Assembly (NCBI RefSeq): GCF_900099765.1
Contig: NZ_FNDX01000021.1
Span: 1-64,000 of the forward strand
Length of the DNA: 64,000 bases
Direction: 5' to 3'
Origin: Paenibacillus typhae
Lineage (GTDB): Bacteria > Bacillota > Bacilli > Paenibacillales > Paenibacillaceae
The notes below the pieces were generated by a model. That model saw nothing but the letters and a program-made list of their open reading frames with translations. It did no database searches and was not told the DNA's origin. Positions 32,723 to 42,525 of the stretch are shown here, piece by piece. A program made the translations under genes and the position numbers. Every line of letters begins with the position of its first letter. Within the stretch, counting starts at the first letter, position 1.

Positions 32723-35470
32723 TTACCAGTTGTTCCCCGAACCTGTGGCGGTGAAGCTGGCGGAAGCATTCACAAATGTACCGGCTGGCGCACCAGTAAC
32801 CGTATTGCTGTTGAACACCGAGCTGCCGGTTGCCGAGCCGTTGATATATACGCCATAGGTTCCGGAATTCAGGATTGTGTTATTGGTATACGTGACTGAA
32901 ATATTCGGAGCAGGTTCTTCCACAAAAATCCCCGAGTACGTGCTGTCCTGAATCGTATTAGCGGATACGTTAACTGTGAGGTTCTGCGCCTTGCCGCTGT
33001 TGTTCAGCCAGTAAGCCCAGATTGCGCCGATCTGATAGCCGTAATCACGGTGGGCTGAGCCTGTTCGCAGCAGCTTGTTCCCCTGAATGGTCAGCGTGCC
33101 GGTCATGAACGGAGGATTGAAATTGGTGCCAAAAGAGATTCCGCCGCCTGTCCGTACAGTGTCCGTAAGCAGGTTGCCGATCACCTTGTTGTCCTTGCCG
33201 CCGTAAATGGCGATGTTGTTGGCCAGGGTCGGAATCTGAACAGTATTGTAGCTGAACGTGTTATTGGTATTCAGAAAAGCGTCGGACCACATAGCCATGC
33301 CGTCGTCACCGCTGTTGCGCACCGAGTTGTTCGTAACGGTAGAGTTTGAAGTGCCACGGTGCAGGTTGACGCCGTCCGCCCAGACATTGCGAATTCTGGA
33401 GTTGGATGCGGTAACGTTATCCGTCTGATTCGTGAACCAGAAACCTACTTTTACATGCTCGATCCAAAGATTGGTGATTACTGAGTTCGTACCGTTGCCC
33501 TCGACCGCAGTAAGCCCGTTGTAATCGTCACGGATGATGTCGCTGCCGCTGATTTTGAAATCGGACAGGGTTACATTTCCGCCTCTCAGATAAAAGCCCG
33601 CATAATTGCCGGACAGGGTGGAGTGCCAGATGCCTGCCCCTTTTACGGAAACGCCGCTGTCGAGGTACAGTCTTGTTCCGCTGCTGTCATAGCCGGCGCC
33701 TTTGCTGCCGTTGTTCAGGTGAAAGGTTCCCGCCGGAATCCATACGCCCTTGTAGGTGCCGCCGGCGTTTTTGACAGCAGCAATTGCGTTGTTAAAAGCT
33801 ACCGTATCATCTGCACCGTCGTTTGCTACAGCACCATATGAGGTAACAGCTACGTAGTTAGACGGCATAGTGAGCGCCGCAGGAACGGCTTCTGTTTCAA
33901 GCAAATCTACTGTGACATAAGCGGTGGAGCCAAAATTCAGGTTGGACGCATTCCGCTGCAGCTTGATGACCGTACCGGCCGGATAGGCTTTGTCGAGCAG
34001 GACTGACACTTCATCGTACATATGTGCAGGTGTGGTTGAAGCCGCATTCGGGTTGTTGGACCAGCGGACCTCTCCGCCCTCTGTCCCCCATTCCCCGTAG
34101 TTCCAGCTGTATTTGGAAGTCAGATTAATATCCTTGAAAAGCGTTCCGCCTACGTACATGCTGACCGCCGACTCTATGCCCGTTCCGGACGCATTATCCG
34201 GGATCGCATAGCGGATGGTCACACCCTGCGCGGGTTTGGCGAGCGTAATCTGCACATACTGGCCTGCGGCGGTCAGCTTGACCGCTTTTCTGCCGGAAGC
34301 TTCGGAAGCAAGCTCACCGGCTGTGGTGGAAGGGCCGATGAGCGCACCGGTGTAGGCGGCATTTTCAGCTTCGTAGGTGTCATATGGCATCGTTGCTCCA
34401 AAAGCTCCTGCCGATGGCGTTGGCGTTGGAGCCGGCGTGGCTGTTGGTACTGGTGTTGCTGTTGGCACTGGTGTTACGGTCGGCGATGGTGTCGCGGTCG
34501 GTGCGGCCGTTGGGGCAGGTGTAGCTGTCGCGGTCGGTGCCGGGGTCGGAGTAACTGTACCTGAGCCGTATACCTCAAGCTCTGCAGCCTGGCCTCCCGT
34601 TGCCCCGCTGTTTGCTGTAAAATTTACTCTCACATATCTGGCTGAGGCTGCTGTAAAGGGAATGGATACCGTGTTGTTTGCAGCGGGGTTAAAGGTGTAA
34701 GTCTCGGTAGCGGCAAGCGTGCTGTATGAGGTATTATTTGTGCTGCCCTGTACAGATAGGGTCTGCATTCTTGTTCCCCAGCCGGACGGAAGCTTGAGCA
34801 CTACAGTGTGAACCGTCTGTGTACTGCCCAGATCAACGGTCAGCGTGTTCGGGTAGCTGTTAGCTGCCCCCTCGTAGTAGCTGGATGCATTCCCGTCCAC
34901 CGCATTAGCTGCGGGAAAACCGGAGAAGACGTTGTTTGCGGTAACACTTTTGTTAAGGGCCAGGTTGGCTCCCAGTGACAGATCCAGCGACAGATTGTCC
35001 AGATTGACGTTGCCGGTGTCTGCTGTATCAAACTTGTAGGTGATTGTGCTGCTGCCTGCACTCAGGGCAACCGTCTCCGAAGCAGTTCCCCAGCTGTTCC
35101 AGTCGGCTGTCGCCGGAAGCGAAATTTGCTTCAGCCTGGCGCCGTTCACGTAGAGGCTTAAGGTTTTGGCGGAGCCCGTACCGTTGGCATATCTCAGGGC
35201 AGCCGTGTAATTACCTGCAGATGAAGCGCTTACAGTAAACTTCGCTGAAGCATTTCCTTTGTTGCTGTCCGTGAACCCGCCCGCGAATCCGGTCCCGGTG
35301 TAGCCGGTATGGTCAGACGCGGCAACTGCCCCTCCTAACAGTACGGCCGACTCCGCCTCATACACTTGTGCCGCCGCCAGAACCTGTGGAGCTCCCGGAA
35401 ATTGCAGCGCCACAAGCGCCAGTACCAGAAGATAGACCAACAATTTGCCGGTGCTTAACCTTTTTAACAT
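32723..35470 (-). CDS. Secreted multi-domain alpha-1,3-glucanase-type hydrolase (GH87-like)
   Basis: From MLKRLSTGKL the order is: signal peptide; a CBM6/35-like domain (to about 180); an F5/8-type C (discoidin) domain; a long Pro/Thr-rich linker at about 310-350; a second carbohydrate-binding-like domain; and a C-terminal right-handed beta-helix (from about 530). The beta-helix carries acidic motifs VWADGVNLHRG and NSGDDGMAMWS where GH87 catalytic aspartates lie. This matches the discoidin/CBM6/TP-linker plan of Paenibacillus and Bacillus alpha-1,3-glucanases (Agl-KA-like), recalled from the family. It would degrade fungal or biofilm alpha-glucans outside the cell. AGGAGGGG supports the ATG at 35470. 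Confidence 0.75.
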   Translation of the reverse strand: MLKRLSTGKLLVYLLVLALVALQFPGAPQVLAAAQVYEAESAVLLGGAVAASDHTGYTGTGFAGGFTDSNKGNASAKFTVSASSAGNYTAALRYANGTGSAKTLSLYVNGARLKQISLPATADWNSWGTASETVALSAGSSTITYKFDTADTGNVNLDNLSLDLSLGANLALNKSVTANNVFSGFPAANAVDGNASSYYEGAANSYPNTLTVDLGSTQTVHTVVLKLPSGWGTRMQTLSVQGSTNNTSYSTLAATETYTFNPAANNTVSIPFTAASARYVRVNFTANSGATGGQAAELEVYGSGTVTPTPAPTATATPAPTAAPTATPSPTVTPVPTATPVPTATPAPTPTPSAGAFGATMPYDTYEAENAAYTGALIGPSTTAGELASEASGRKAVKLTAAGQYVQITLAKPAQGVTIRYAIPDNASGTGIESAVSMYVGGTLFKDINLTSKYSWNYGEWGTEGGEVRWSNNPNAASTTPAHMYDEVSVLLDKAYPAGTVIKLQRNASNLNFGSTAYVTVDLLETEAVPAALTMPSNYVAVTSYGAVANDGADDTVAFNNAIAAVKNAGGTYKGVWIPAGTFHLNNGSKGAGYDSSGTRLYLDSGVSVKGAGIWHSTLSGNYAGFYLRGGNVTLSDFKISGSDIIRDDYNGLTAVEGNGTNSVITNLWIEHVKVGFWFTNQTDNVTASNSRIRNVWADGVNLHRGTSNSTVTNNSVRNSGDDGMAMWSDAFLNTNNTFSYNTVQIPTLANNIAIYGGKDNKVIGNLLTDTVRTGGGISFGTNFNPPFMTGTLTIQGNKLLRTGSAHRDYGYQIGAIWAYWLNNSGKAQNLTVNVSANTIQDSTYSGIFVEEPAPNISVTYTNNTILNSGTYGVYINGSATGSSVFNSNTVTGAPAGTFVNASASFTATGSGNNW

Positions 35471-35563
35471 TATAATCCCCTCCTGTGTGTAATAATCTGA
35501 GTGCTGCCTGCGGATCATTAGAATATGATCGCATATTGCGGAAGCAATTTAATATTAAAATGT

Positions 35564-35605
35564 TTTGGCGGTATTATCCGGACCTTTGGCGGTGGAATCC
35601 GGACG
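35564..35605. promoter_or_regulatory. 21-bp direct repeat upstream of the glucanase gene
   Basis: TTTGGCGGTATTATCCGGAC (35564-35583) recurs at 35585-35604 as TTTGGCGGTGGAATCCGGAC, an exact 21-base period (two helical turns). It lies about 95-135 bases upstream of the GH87 start and may be a regulator site. Confidence 0.4.
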
Positions 35606-35634
35606 TTTGGAACGGCAGCCTGGTAAATATAAAA

Positions 35635-35660
35635 AAGCCCCGCAGGGTGCGGGGCTTCAC
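35635..35660 (-). terminator. Terminator after the SASP gene
   Basis: On the minus strand GCCCCGCA/TGCGGGGC is followed by TTTTTT. The bases between 35660 and 35842 show no gene. Confidence 0.75.
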
Positions 35661-35842
35661 TTATACGGGTGATCAAGCCAGACGCGGCGGCTCCGGACCG
35701 GGCTTGTCGATGGCTGCTGGCCGAGCAAATGGGCGGCGCGGCCGGAGCAGCCATCCATGCCGGGCTTCTCGAGATCCGGGTGGAGCTGCCGTTGGCGGCC
35801 AGAACCCTGTAAAAGTGCGCGTGATTAATGCTATGAATGCTG

Positions 35843-36130
35843 CTATTTAAGACTGCCCTTCTCTGCAAGCTGCTCCTGGGCCAGGCGGATCATTTCCCTG
35901 ACCATGGAGCCGCCGATCCGGCCTCCGATATGCCCTGCCTCTTCGGTTGTCAGGTTACCGTTATTGCCGGACTGCAGCGGAATGCCAAGCTCCTTGGCTA
36001 CCTCATATTTCACATCATCCGGGTGATTCGGATCCACCGCGTAACCTTCGCGCCTCATTACATCCGCTTTGAAGTTCTGCATGCCCTGCGCTGCCCCCGG
36101 TACTGCATATTTCCGGTTTCTTCTTGCCAT
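35843..36130 (-). CDS. Alpha/beta-type small acid-soluble spore protein
   Basis: The 95-residue protein has the SASP core: KYEVAKELGIPLQ with the GPR-protease-type cleavage region, then TEEAGHIGGRIGGSM and REMIRLAQEQLA. Such proteins coat spore DNA and protect it from UV and heat, and are degraded on germination. The N-terminus (RNRKYAVPGAAQGMQNFKAD) is longer than in SspA-like proteins. It indicates an endospore former; expression would need sigma-G. Confidence 0.9.
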   Translation of the reverse strand: MARRNRKYAVPGAAQGMQNFKADVMRREGYAVDPNHPDDVKYEVAKELGIPLQSGNNGNLTTEEAGHIGGRIGGSMVREMIRLAQEQLAEKGSLK

Positions 36131-36161
36131 CCTGCTTCACTCTCCCTTAGGGTTATTGGTT

Positions 36162-37097
36162 CTAATTTTGCCTAAGGTTATTCTTTGTATTCAACAATCT
36201 TAACGAGTAATCATCGATCAGACTGCGCATGGCAAGCTTGGACACCCAGCCTTCCGGAATGCCGCTCAGCCCGTAATAAGCTCCGGCAATCTGGCCGTAT
36301 ACCGCTCCGGTGGTGTCGGCATCATTGCCCAGATTGACAGCGAGCAGCGCCCCCTCGGCAAAACTTTCGGAGCGGTGGAACGCCCATAGCGCCGCCTCCA
36401 GTGATTCCACAACATAGCCGCTGCCCTGGATTTCCGGCGGCTCCTTATGTTTATAAGTGCCTTGCTTGATATCCAGAATATGCGGTGTCAATTCATCGTC
36501 TTTCAGCCAGCCTGTAAAGGCTTCCGGGGCCAGCATTTCCTCCTTGCTGCAGCCGTGCAGGCCGGCCAGAATATAGGCGGCCATCAGGCGGCAGGCGCTG
36601 AGGCATTCCGCTGCTCCGTGGGTAGTCCTGGAGCTGAGCGCCGCATAGCGGATAGCATCAGCCGGATTAGCCGCATAATACAGCACAACAGGAGCAAGCC
36701 GCATGATCGAGCCGTTACCGGCGGCCAGCGGGTCAGCGGAGCCGCTGTAGGCCCCGCCGCCGGCTTCATATTTAAGCAGCGCAGCCCGCGTGGCATTGCC
36801 GATGTCAAAGCATTCCCCGGTGCTGCTCAGATATCCTTCGCGGAACCATTTCAGGTACCTCTGCATCTGATCGGCGGGATCAAAGCCCTGCTGTTCCAGC
36901 AGGCTTTCCGCCAGACAGAGTGCCATTGAAGTATCATCGGTCCACTCTCCTGGCTGCAGTCCAAAGACCCCGCCGCCGATAATATCGTCCATAGTCGCAA
37001 AGGTACCCGGGGCCTTGAACTCCACGGTCGTTCCAAGCGCATCGCCGGCGGCCAGCCCGTGCAGGCATCCCCGATAGCGGTCTTTAATTAATGCCAT
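36162..37097 (-). CDS. ADP-ribosylglycohydrolase (DraG-like)
   Basis: The 311-residue enzyme has the dinuclear-metal motifs: GLAAGDALG near 16, GEWTDDTSMALCLAESL and, close to the C-terminus, NLGNDADTTGAVYGQIAGAYYG. It removes ADP-ribose from a modified protein or nucleotide. The target is not indicated by neighbours (a SASP and an oxidoreductase). The start follows GGAGG. Confidence 0.9.
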   Translation of the reverse strand: MALIKDRYRGCLHGLAAGDALGTTVEFKAPGTFATMDDIIGGGVFGLQPGEWTDDTSMALCLAESLLEQQGFDPADQMQRYLKWFREGYLSSTGECFDIGNATRAALLKYEAGGGAYSGSADPLAAGNGSIMRLAPVVLYYAANPADAIRYAALSSRTTHGAAECLSACRLMAAYILAGLHGCSKEEMLAPEAFTGWLKDDELTPHILDIKQGTYKHKEPPEIQGSGYVVESLEAALWAFHRSESFAEGALLAVNLGNDADTTGAVYGQIAGAYYGLSGIPEGWVSKLAMRSLIDDYSLRLLNTKNNLRQN

Positions 37098-37195
37098 TAA
37101 ATCCTCCTCCTTAGGATTGATGTAATAAAGCGGCCCTCAGAGCTATTAAACACATTCTCTCTGAGAGCCGCCGCAGATATTATAAGACCATAAGT

Positions 37196-38197
37196 TTATT
37201 TTTCCCCGGGATATTTAAGTCCCCATTGGCCCCGGACCTGATCCAGCAGCTTCATTATGGCTACTGACTCGTCCAGCGTCATGACCGGACTTTCAGTCAG
37301 GCCAGCCTGCAGGCAGCGGCCTACCTCCTCTGCCTCAAAGCAATAGCCGTCCGAAGCCCGCTCCTGCTCAAAGGACTCTGCCAGCTCCCCGCCGATGTAC
37401 AGCTCAGCTGCCCGAGGATTCACCAGCGTGTCTTTGACAACAATATAGCCTTCGGTTCCGAAGACATGCGCTTCCTCCGTCAGTGTGAGCCGGATACCGC
37501 CGTTCAGCGAAGCGCTTTTACCATCCCCATAGGATAGCAGCAGCGAGAAGTGCTCATCCACTCCGGTCTCCCCGATATGTACAGTACTGGATACTGACTC
37601 CGGATTCGGCCCCAGGATCATGGAAGCGAAGGATACCGGATAAATGCCGACATCCAGCAGCGCGCCGCCGCCCAGTTCAGGATTAAGCAGTCTTCCCTGC
37701 GGATTCCAGTCTGAGCGGAAGCCGAGGTCAGCCTTGACCAGACGGACATCCCCGATCCGGCCGGCCGCGATCCATTCCCGCACCTTCACGATGGCCGGAA
37801 TATAGCGGCTCCACATGGCTTCCATCAGGAACAGCTTGTGTTCACGGGCGTAAGCCACAACCTCTTCAAGCTCTGCACTATTTACGGTGAACGGTTTCTC
37901 GCAGAGTACCGCCTTGCCGGCGCGCAGGGCCAGCAGCGCATTCTCTTTATGGAACGGATGCGGAGTCCCGATGTAGATCGCATCCACCTCAGGATCGCTG
38001 ACCAGCTCTTCATAGGTAGCGTAGGCTACCGGAATGCCATGGTTCCGGGCAAATTCATCCGCACTTTCCTGCGAGCGTGATCCGACGGCATAAGCGACAC
38101 CATTGCTGGCATGAGCCAGATCCGTTGCAAACTTATGGGCAATCCAGCCGGTGCTCAGAATGCCCCATTTTATCTTGTAAGCGTTATCGTTAGTCAT
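37196..38197 (-). CDS. Gfo/Idh/MocA-family NAD(P)-dependent oxidoreductase
   Basis: The 333-residue protein opens with the dinucleotide-binding glycine motif (KWGILSTGWIAHKFATDL; G-x-x-x-x-G) and has the family CEKPFTVN loop with the catalytic-region Lys. The C-terminal half matches the substrate domain. Members oxidise sugars or inositols; the substrate is not indicated. It is preceded by AGGAGG and is monocistronic. Confidence 0.88.
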   Translation of the reverse strand: MTNDNAYKIKWGILSTGWIAHKFATDLAHASNGVAYAVGSRSQESADEFARNHGIPVAYATYEELVSDPEVDAIYIGTPHPFHKENALLALRAGKAVLCEKPFTVNSAELEEVVAYAREHKLFLMEAMWSRYIPAIVKVREWIAAGRIGDVRLVKADLGFRSDWNPQGRLLNPELGGGALLDVGIYPVSFASMILGPNPESVSSTVHIGETGVDEHFSLLLSYGDGKSASLNGGIRLTLTEEAHVFGTEGYIVVKDTLVNPRAAELYIGGELAESFEQERASDGYCFEAEEVGRCLQAGLTESPVMTLDESVAIMKLLDQVRGQWGLKYPGEK

Positions 38198-38279
38198 TGT
38201 TGTTCCCTCCTGCCCAAATAGTTGTTGCTCCTATTGATTCTATCAAACTGCGCTTCATGTGTAAAAGAATGCTGCCGGC

Positions 38280-38630
38280 TTATACCATAGCCAGCAGCGT
38301 ATATATGGCCAGCACTGAAAAGCCTGCTGTGACCAGCAGCGTGGCCGCGTTCCAGACCCGGTGAACCACAGCCAGATTTTCAATATAGCTGCGCAGGAAC
38401 AGCCTCCGCAGCAGCAACTGAAGCAGCTTGATCATACCGAAGCCGAGCCAGCCAAGCAGACTGATCAGAATAATCTCATAGCTCCCTTTTAAAGCGAACC
38501 GGTCTGCCACTGCACCATCGTAATGCACGGGGACAAAATCAGGCATCCGCCGGTATAAATATATATAGAATAATACCGGAACAGTAGCAGCAACAGCACT
38601 AAGCGAAAATGTAATCTTGTTTTTGAACAT
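38280..38630 (-). CDS. Small DUF1648-like membrane protein
   Basis: I place the start at the ATG at 38630 (GGAGGAG seven bases upstream, overlapping the preceding gene's stop). The 116-residue protein has four likely membrane segments; MPDFVPVHYDGAVADRF is the DUF1648 signature, seen in SdpI-like immunity or signal proteins. It follows the MazG-like gene with a 4-base gap, so they form an operon. The function is unknown. Confidence 0.68.
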   Translation of the reverse strand: MFKNKITFSLSAVAATVPVLFYIYLYRRMPDFVPVHYDGAVADRFALKGSYEIILISLLGWLGFGMIKLLQLLLRRLFLRSYIENLAVVHRVWNAATLLVTAGFSVLAIYTLLAMV

Positions 38631-38634
38631 CGGA

Positions 38635-38958
38635 CTACTCCTCCGTATGCAGCAGAAAAACTCGGTTATTAAACCCGCCCCGCTGTGCCGCCTTCTCTGC
38701 ACGCATTTGCTCCAGCAGTATGCTGTCTCCGCCATGCACCTCAGCAAGCGCCCGGATCACCTCCAGCAGATCAGCGAGCTCCTCCAGCGCATGCTTGTCC
38801 TGCTCAGCCCTGAAATATTCCTCCGTTTCCTCGCGCAGCTTCGCCCTCAGTGCCTGTATGTATTCTCCGGTGTCCATTATCCTCGTAGCACATGTCTTTC
38901 CCTGCGAAGCAATCAGCGCCGGAATACCGTCCCTGACAAGCTTGTTATATTCGGTCAC
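38635..38958 (-). CDS. MazG/PRA-PH-type nucleotide pyrophosphohydrolase
   Basis: The 107-residue protein has the MazG-like pattern: YNKLVRDGIPAL, EETEEYF (ExxE) and ELADLLEVIRAL (ExxD). These bind magnesium and hydrolyse non-canonical nucleotide triphosphates. The start is GTG preceded by AAAGGCGG. It lies between a Nudix gene and DUF1648 on the same strand, as a nucleotide-cleaning pair. Confidence 0.85.
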   Translation of the reverse strand: MTEYNKLVRDGIPALIASQGKTCATRIMDTGEYIQALRAKLREETEEYFRAEQDKHALEELADLLEVIRALAEVHGGDSILLEQMRAEKAAQRGGFNNRVFLLHTEE

Positions 38959-38975
38959 TATAGATCATCCGCCTT

Positions 38976-39374
38976 TCAGCTGTTCATTTTGTCCTTTATC
39001 AGCCGCTCCACAAAGGGCAGATCCGCCGGGGCAAAGTCATATTCCGCCAGCTCATGCCTATCCACCCAGCTGCAGGCATCATGGTCACTCATCCGGAGCT
39101 CACCGCCGGTATATTCCGCTTTCCAGGCGGTCAGCCTGATTCTCAGGCTGCCATAATCATGTTCATGGCTGCCAAAAGCCTCATAGGGCCGGATGCTGAT
39201 ATTCAGCTCCTCCATCAGCTCCCTGTGCAGACACTGCCGGGCATCCTCGCCCTCCTCCAGCTTGCCGCCGGGAAACTCCCATAGTCCGGCCTGCGCTTTG
39301 CCCGGCTTCCGCCGGGCGATCAGCAGCTTTCCCTCTTCATTATGGATAATCGCCGCAGCCACTTCAATCATCAT
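38976..39374 (-). CDS. MutT-like Nudix hydrolase
   Basis: The 132-residue protein has the complete MutT Nudix box: FPGGKLEEGEDARQC then RELMEELNISI, and an upstream ARRKPGKAQAGLWEFPGG. MutT-type enzymes clear 8-oxo-dGTP or other damaged nucleotides. The start has AAAGGAG. It is the first of the three-gene operon ending with DUF1648. Confidence 0.9.
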   Translation of the reverse strand: MMIEVAAAIIHNEEGKLLIARRKPGKAQAGLWEFPGGKLEEGEDARQCLHRELMEELNISIRPYEAFGSHEHDYGSLRIRLTAWKAEYTGGELRMSDHDACSWVDRHELAEYDFAPADLPFVERLIKDKMNS

Positions 39375-39511
39375 TTTTCGCTCCTTTTATCCCGTTACCC
39401 GGAACTGATGGAATATGCCGTATAGTGGTTTATTATGGTAAAATATGATCTATATACCGTTTCGATGGTTCATAGATTGATAGAGCAGATATTTCTGCAG
39501 GGAGGCTAGCT

Positions 39512-41653
39512 GTGAAAGATATTTTCAGGCCAAATGCTATGGAAGACGATCCGAAACCGAATCAGTCACTCAGTCTGCGCATCAATATCTTTTTCTTCAG
39601 CACGTTTATTATATTCTGCATTATTATTGTCCGTCTTGCCATTATTCAATTTGTCGAGGGCTCCACGCTCACCGAGGCCGAAGCCAGCCGTGATACCAAA
39701 AATGTGCCGCTTGCCTCCATCCGCGGGACCATTTTCGCGAAAGGCGGAGAGAAGCTGGCTTATTCGACCCCGGTGCAGACGCTGTATTTTTCCCTGACGG
39801 CCGAATACGCCCAGACCGCGACTGACAAAGACACCGGCATTACCGCACGTACTCCTGAGGCTGTTGCCAAAGCGGATACGCTGGCTGCCGCGCTGGCTGC
39901 TGATTTTGCCAAATACGGCGCCAAGGTGCCTGAGGATCAGGTGCTGACCAAAGCGGCTATTCTCAAAGCGATGGACCTTGATTCCAAGGTATATTCCGGC
40001 TTCATGCCGCGTCCGGTCAAACGGGGTATGAGCAATGAGGAAATTGCCTACTTCATGGAAAACAAGGACAAGTATCCGAATCTGACGGTTAGCGAAGAGG
40101 ACGAGCGCCATTATGATCCGGACACCGTAGCCGTACAGACGGTCGGATATATCAAGCCCTTCAAGAAATCAAAGGAAAGCTTTGATATGTATCTGAACAT
40201 TCAGGCAGCTATGAGGAATGATGCTGATCCGGGGCTGGCCTACCGGGACGATGAGTTTGTAGGGTTCGACGGGCTTGAGCTGCAGTACCAGCGCGAGTTA
40301 CGGGGACGAAACGGCTACTTGAGCGTAGCTGTTAATGCCAAGAATATGGCTGAAGGCATCGTGGAGACAGTACCTCCTGTCAAAGGCAATAATCTGTGGA
40401 CCACCATCGACAAAACCATTCAAATGAAGACCGAGCAGGCTATCCTCGATCAGATCAAGTGGGTTCACAGTAATCCTGTGCAGGGAAAAGTTCATCCTGA
40501 CGCCAAAACCGGCTACGCAGTGGCAATGGAGGTCGATACGGGTAACGTTGTAGCGATGGCGAGCATGGAGGATTATGATACCAACCTGTGGACTACAGGC
40601 ACGATGCCTGCTGACGTGTGGAATGAGCTGAAGCAGAATTATCAGAACGGCGCAGTAACTCCAATTTCCTCAGGCCGCTCAGGTCATAATTTTGACTCAG
40701 CGGTATTGCTCGGTTCGGTAATTAAGCCGCTGACTGTACTAATCGGGCTGAATGAAGGCTTTATCACAACCAGTACGAGCTATACCGACAAAGGGAGCAC
40801 CACCTTCGGGCGGGCCGGTTATGAAACTACGGTCCGCAATTCCGGCGGCCATGCCTACGGGTACTTTAAATCTCCGGCTGTAGCCATCGAGAAATCCTCC
40901 AACGTCTTTATGATTGATATGGTCGGCAAAAAGCTCTACGAAAAGTATGGCTCCAAGGGCGTCGATGTATGGGATAAGTATATGAAGGAGTTCGGGCTTG
41001 GCGAGCCGCCGGAGAGCGGATTGCCTAAGGAGCATAGGGGCGTAATTAACTATTTCAAAGAAGCGGAGAACGGGAGTCCCCAGTCTGCGCTGGTCTATGC
41101 CTCCTTCGGACAGCAGGGACGGTATACCGTGCTGCAGCTTGCCCAGTATGCTTCCACACTGGCTAACCGGGGTGTACGGATTAAACCGCAGCTGGTCAGC
41201 AAAATTACAGATCCGGCCGGAAACACCGTCAAAGCCTTCGGCCGCGAGGTGCTGAGCGAGGTTACTTTTAACAATGCTTACTGGAACGAAATCATCAAGG
41301 GCATGAACACGAGCGTTACTGCTTTTGAGGATTTCCCGTATGACTTTGCCCGCAAGACCGGTACGTCCCAGCAGGAATATTATGAAAATAAAAGCAGCCA
41401 CCTGGCCGATAACGGCGTATTTATCGCCTTTGCCCCGCGCGACAAGCCCAAGCTGGCGGTCGCCGTAGTCATTCCAGAGGGCGGCTTCGGCTCCAACAGT
41501 GCTGCTCCGGTAGCCCGCAAAATTTTTGACGCTTACGACTGGGAATACGGCCTGGACGGTATTCCGAAGAAGAGCCTTCCGCAGCCGGAGAGCACGGCGG
41601 ACGGGGCAGCGGCGGCAGACGGAGCTGAAACGGATCCGGAGCAGGAAGATTAG
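39512..41653 (+). CDS. Class B penicillin-binding transpeptidase (PBP2-like)
   Basis: The 713-residue protein has a short cytoplasmic tail, one membrane anchor (about 26-47), a pedestal domain and a transpeptidase domain. Its catalytic motifs are SVIK (in LLGSVIKPL), SSN (KSSNVFM) and KTG (ARKTGTSQQ). It cross-links peptidoglycan outside the membrane. The start is GTG with GGGAGG. The acidic, Ala/Glu-rich C-terminal tail lacks PASTA repeats. Spore versus vegetative role is not decided by sequence. Confidence 0.9.
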   Translation: MKDIFRPNAMEDDPKPNQSLSLRINIFFFSTFIIFCIIIVRLAIIQFVEGSTLTEAEASRDTKNVPLASIRGTIFAKGGEKLAYSTPVQTLYFSLTAEYAQTATDKDTGITARTPEAVAKADTLAAALAADFAKYGAKVPEDQVLTKAAILKAMDLDSKVYSGFMPRPVKRGMSNEEIAYFMENKDKYPNLTVSEEDERHYDPDTVAVQTVGYIKPFKKSKESFDMYLNIQAAMRNDADPGLAYRDDEFVGFDGLELQYQRELRGRNGYLSVAVNAKNMAEGIVETVPPVKGNNLWTTIDKTIQMKTEQAILDQIKWVHSNPVQGKVHPDAKTGYAVAMEVDTGNVVAMASMEDYDTNLWTTGTMPADVWNELKQNYQNGAVTPISSGRSGHNFDSAVLLGSVIKPLTVLIGLNEGFITTSTSYTDKGSTTFGRAGYETTVRNSGGHAYGYFKSPAVAIEKSSNVFMIDMVGKKLYEKYGSKGVDVWDKYMKEFGLGEPPESGLPKEHRGVINYFKEAENGSPQSALVYASFGQQGRYTVLQLAQYASTLANRGVRIKPQLVSKITDPAGNTVKAFGREVLSEVTFNNAYWNEIIKGMNTSVTAFEDFPYDFARKTGTSQQEYYENKSSHLADNGVFIAFAPRDKPKLAVAVVIPEGGFGSNSAAPVARKIFDAYDWEYGLDGIPKKSLPQPESTADGAAAADGAETDPEQED

Positions 41654-41712
41654 CCAATGGATGTATTTATTAACCAGCAGGCTGATGTGTGCCGGGATTT
41701 GCAGGATCAAAC

Positions 41713-41754
41713 AAAAACGAGCCCGTTCCGGAAGCGGAACGGGCTCGTTTTTTC
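41713..41754. terminator. Bidirectional terminator
   Basis: AAAACGAGCCCGTTCC (41714-41729) pairs with GGAACGGGCTCGTTTT (41736-41751), continuing into TTTT. It lies between the converging PBP and YceI genes. Confidence 0.9.
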
Positions 41755-41799
41755 ATGCTATTTTATAAAAATAGTAATAGTGTCCATTTATATTAAGGG

Positions 41800-42525
41800 T
41801 TACTTGTTCAGCACAAGCTCCAAACGCACCTCAAGGTCATTCTCCGTCTCCATTACGATGTTGTGGGGACTGGTCAGGCCGAAGTCGGCAAAGGTAACCG
41901 TTGTTGTTCCTGACAGCATAAGCTGTCCCCCGCTGTATACCACCTGCGAATCAAACACAACGTCCTTGTCAATTCCCTTAACGGTCAGCGTTCCCTGCAT
42001 CTGAACAGGCACCGCTGTACCTTCCGTCCATTCGGCCGGCAGCTCGGAGAAGGAGCTTACGACGAAGGTCGATTGCGGGAATTGGGCTGCATCCAGGAAA
42101 TCAGCAGCTTTTATATGCTCGTCCCGTTGTCCGTTTCCGGAATCCAGCGCACTCATCTCAATTGCACCTTCACCGGTCATTGCCGCTGCATCCTCCAGAT
42201 TCACATTCCATGTCCCTGTAACCGACGGATTGACGAAATTCACTGTTTCTTGGGAGGTTGTAACCGACCAGTATACCTTCGATGTATCCGCTACGCTCCA
42301 TGCACCGTTCAATTGTTCTGCCGTAACCGCTGCGCCTGCCGTTTCTGCCGCATTCGCCGCTGCCGTTCCCGAGTTAGCTGCGTTAGCTGTTGTCTGTTCC
42401 TGTGCAGGAATAACCGACTCGATCTCCACGTTATTGCCCAAGCTGTTGTTCAAAAGCACAAAGGCTGCAATGGCTCCTGCGGCAACGACACCGGCAGCTG
42501 TCCATATCCATGTTTTTTTCTTCAT
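41800..42525 (-). CDS. Membrane-anchored YceI-family lipid-binding-like protein
   Basis: The start is placed at MKKKTWIWTAAGVV (42525), with GGAGGG 7 bases upstream; the longer frame to 42774 has no ribosome site. An N-terminal helix and an Ala/Thr-rich linker precede a YceI domain (FLDAAQFPQSTFVVSS, GTLTVKGIDKDVVFD, DFGLTSP). YceI binds isoprenoid-like lipids in its beta-barrel. It diverges from a two-component system that may control it. Confidence 0.85.
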   Translation of the reverse strand: MKKKTWIWTAAGVVAAGAIAAFVLLNNSLGNNVEIESVIPAQEQTTANAANSGTAAANAAETAGAAVTAEQLNGAWSVADTSKVYWSVTTSQETVNFVNPSVTGTWNVNLEDAAAMTGEGAIEMSALDSGNGQRDEHIKAADFLDAAQFPQSTFVVSSFSELPAEWTEGTAVPVQMQGTLTVKGIDKDVVFDSQVVYSGGQLMLSGTTTVTFADFGLTSPHNIVMETENDLEVRLELVLNK

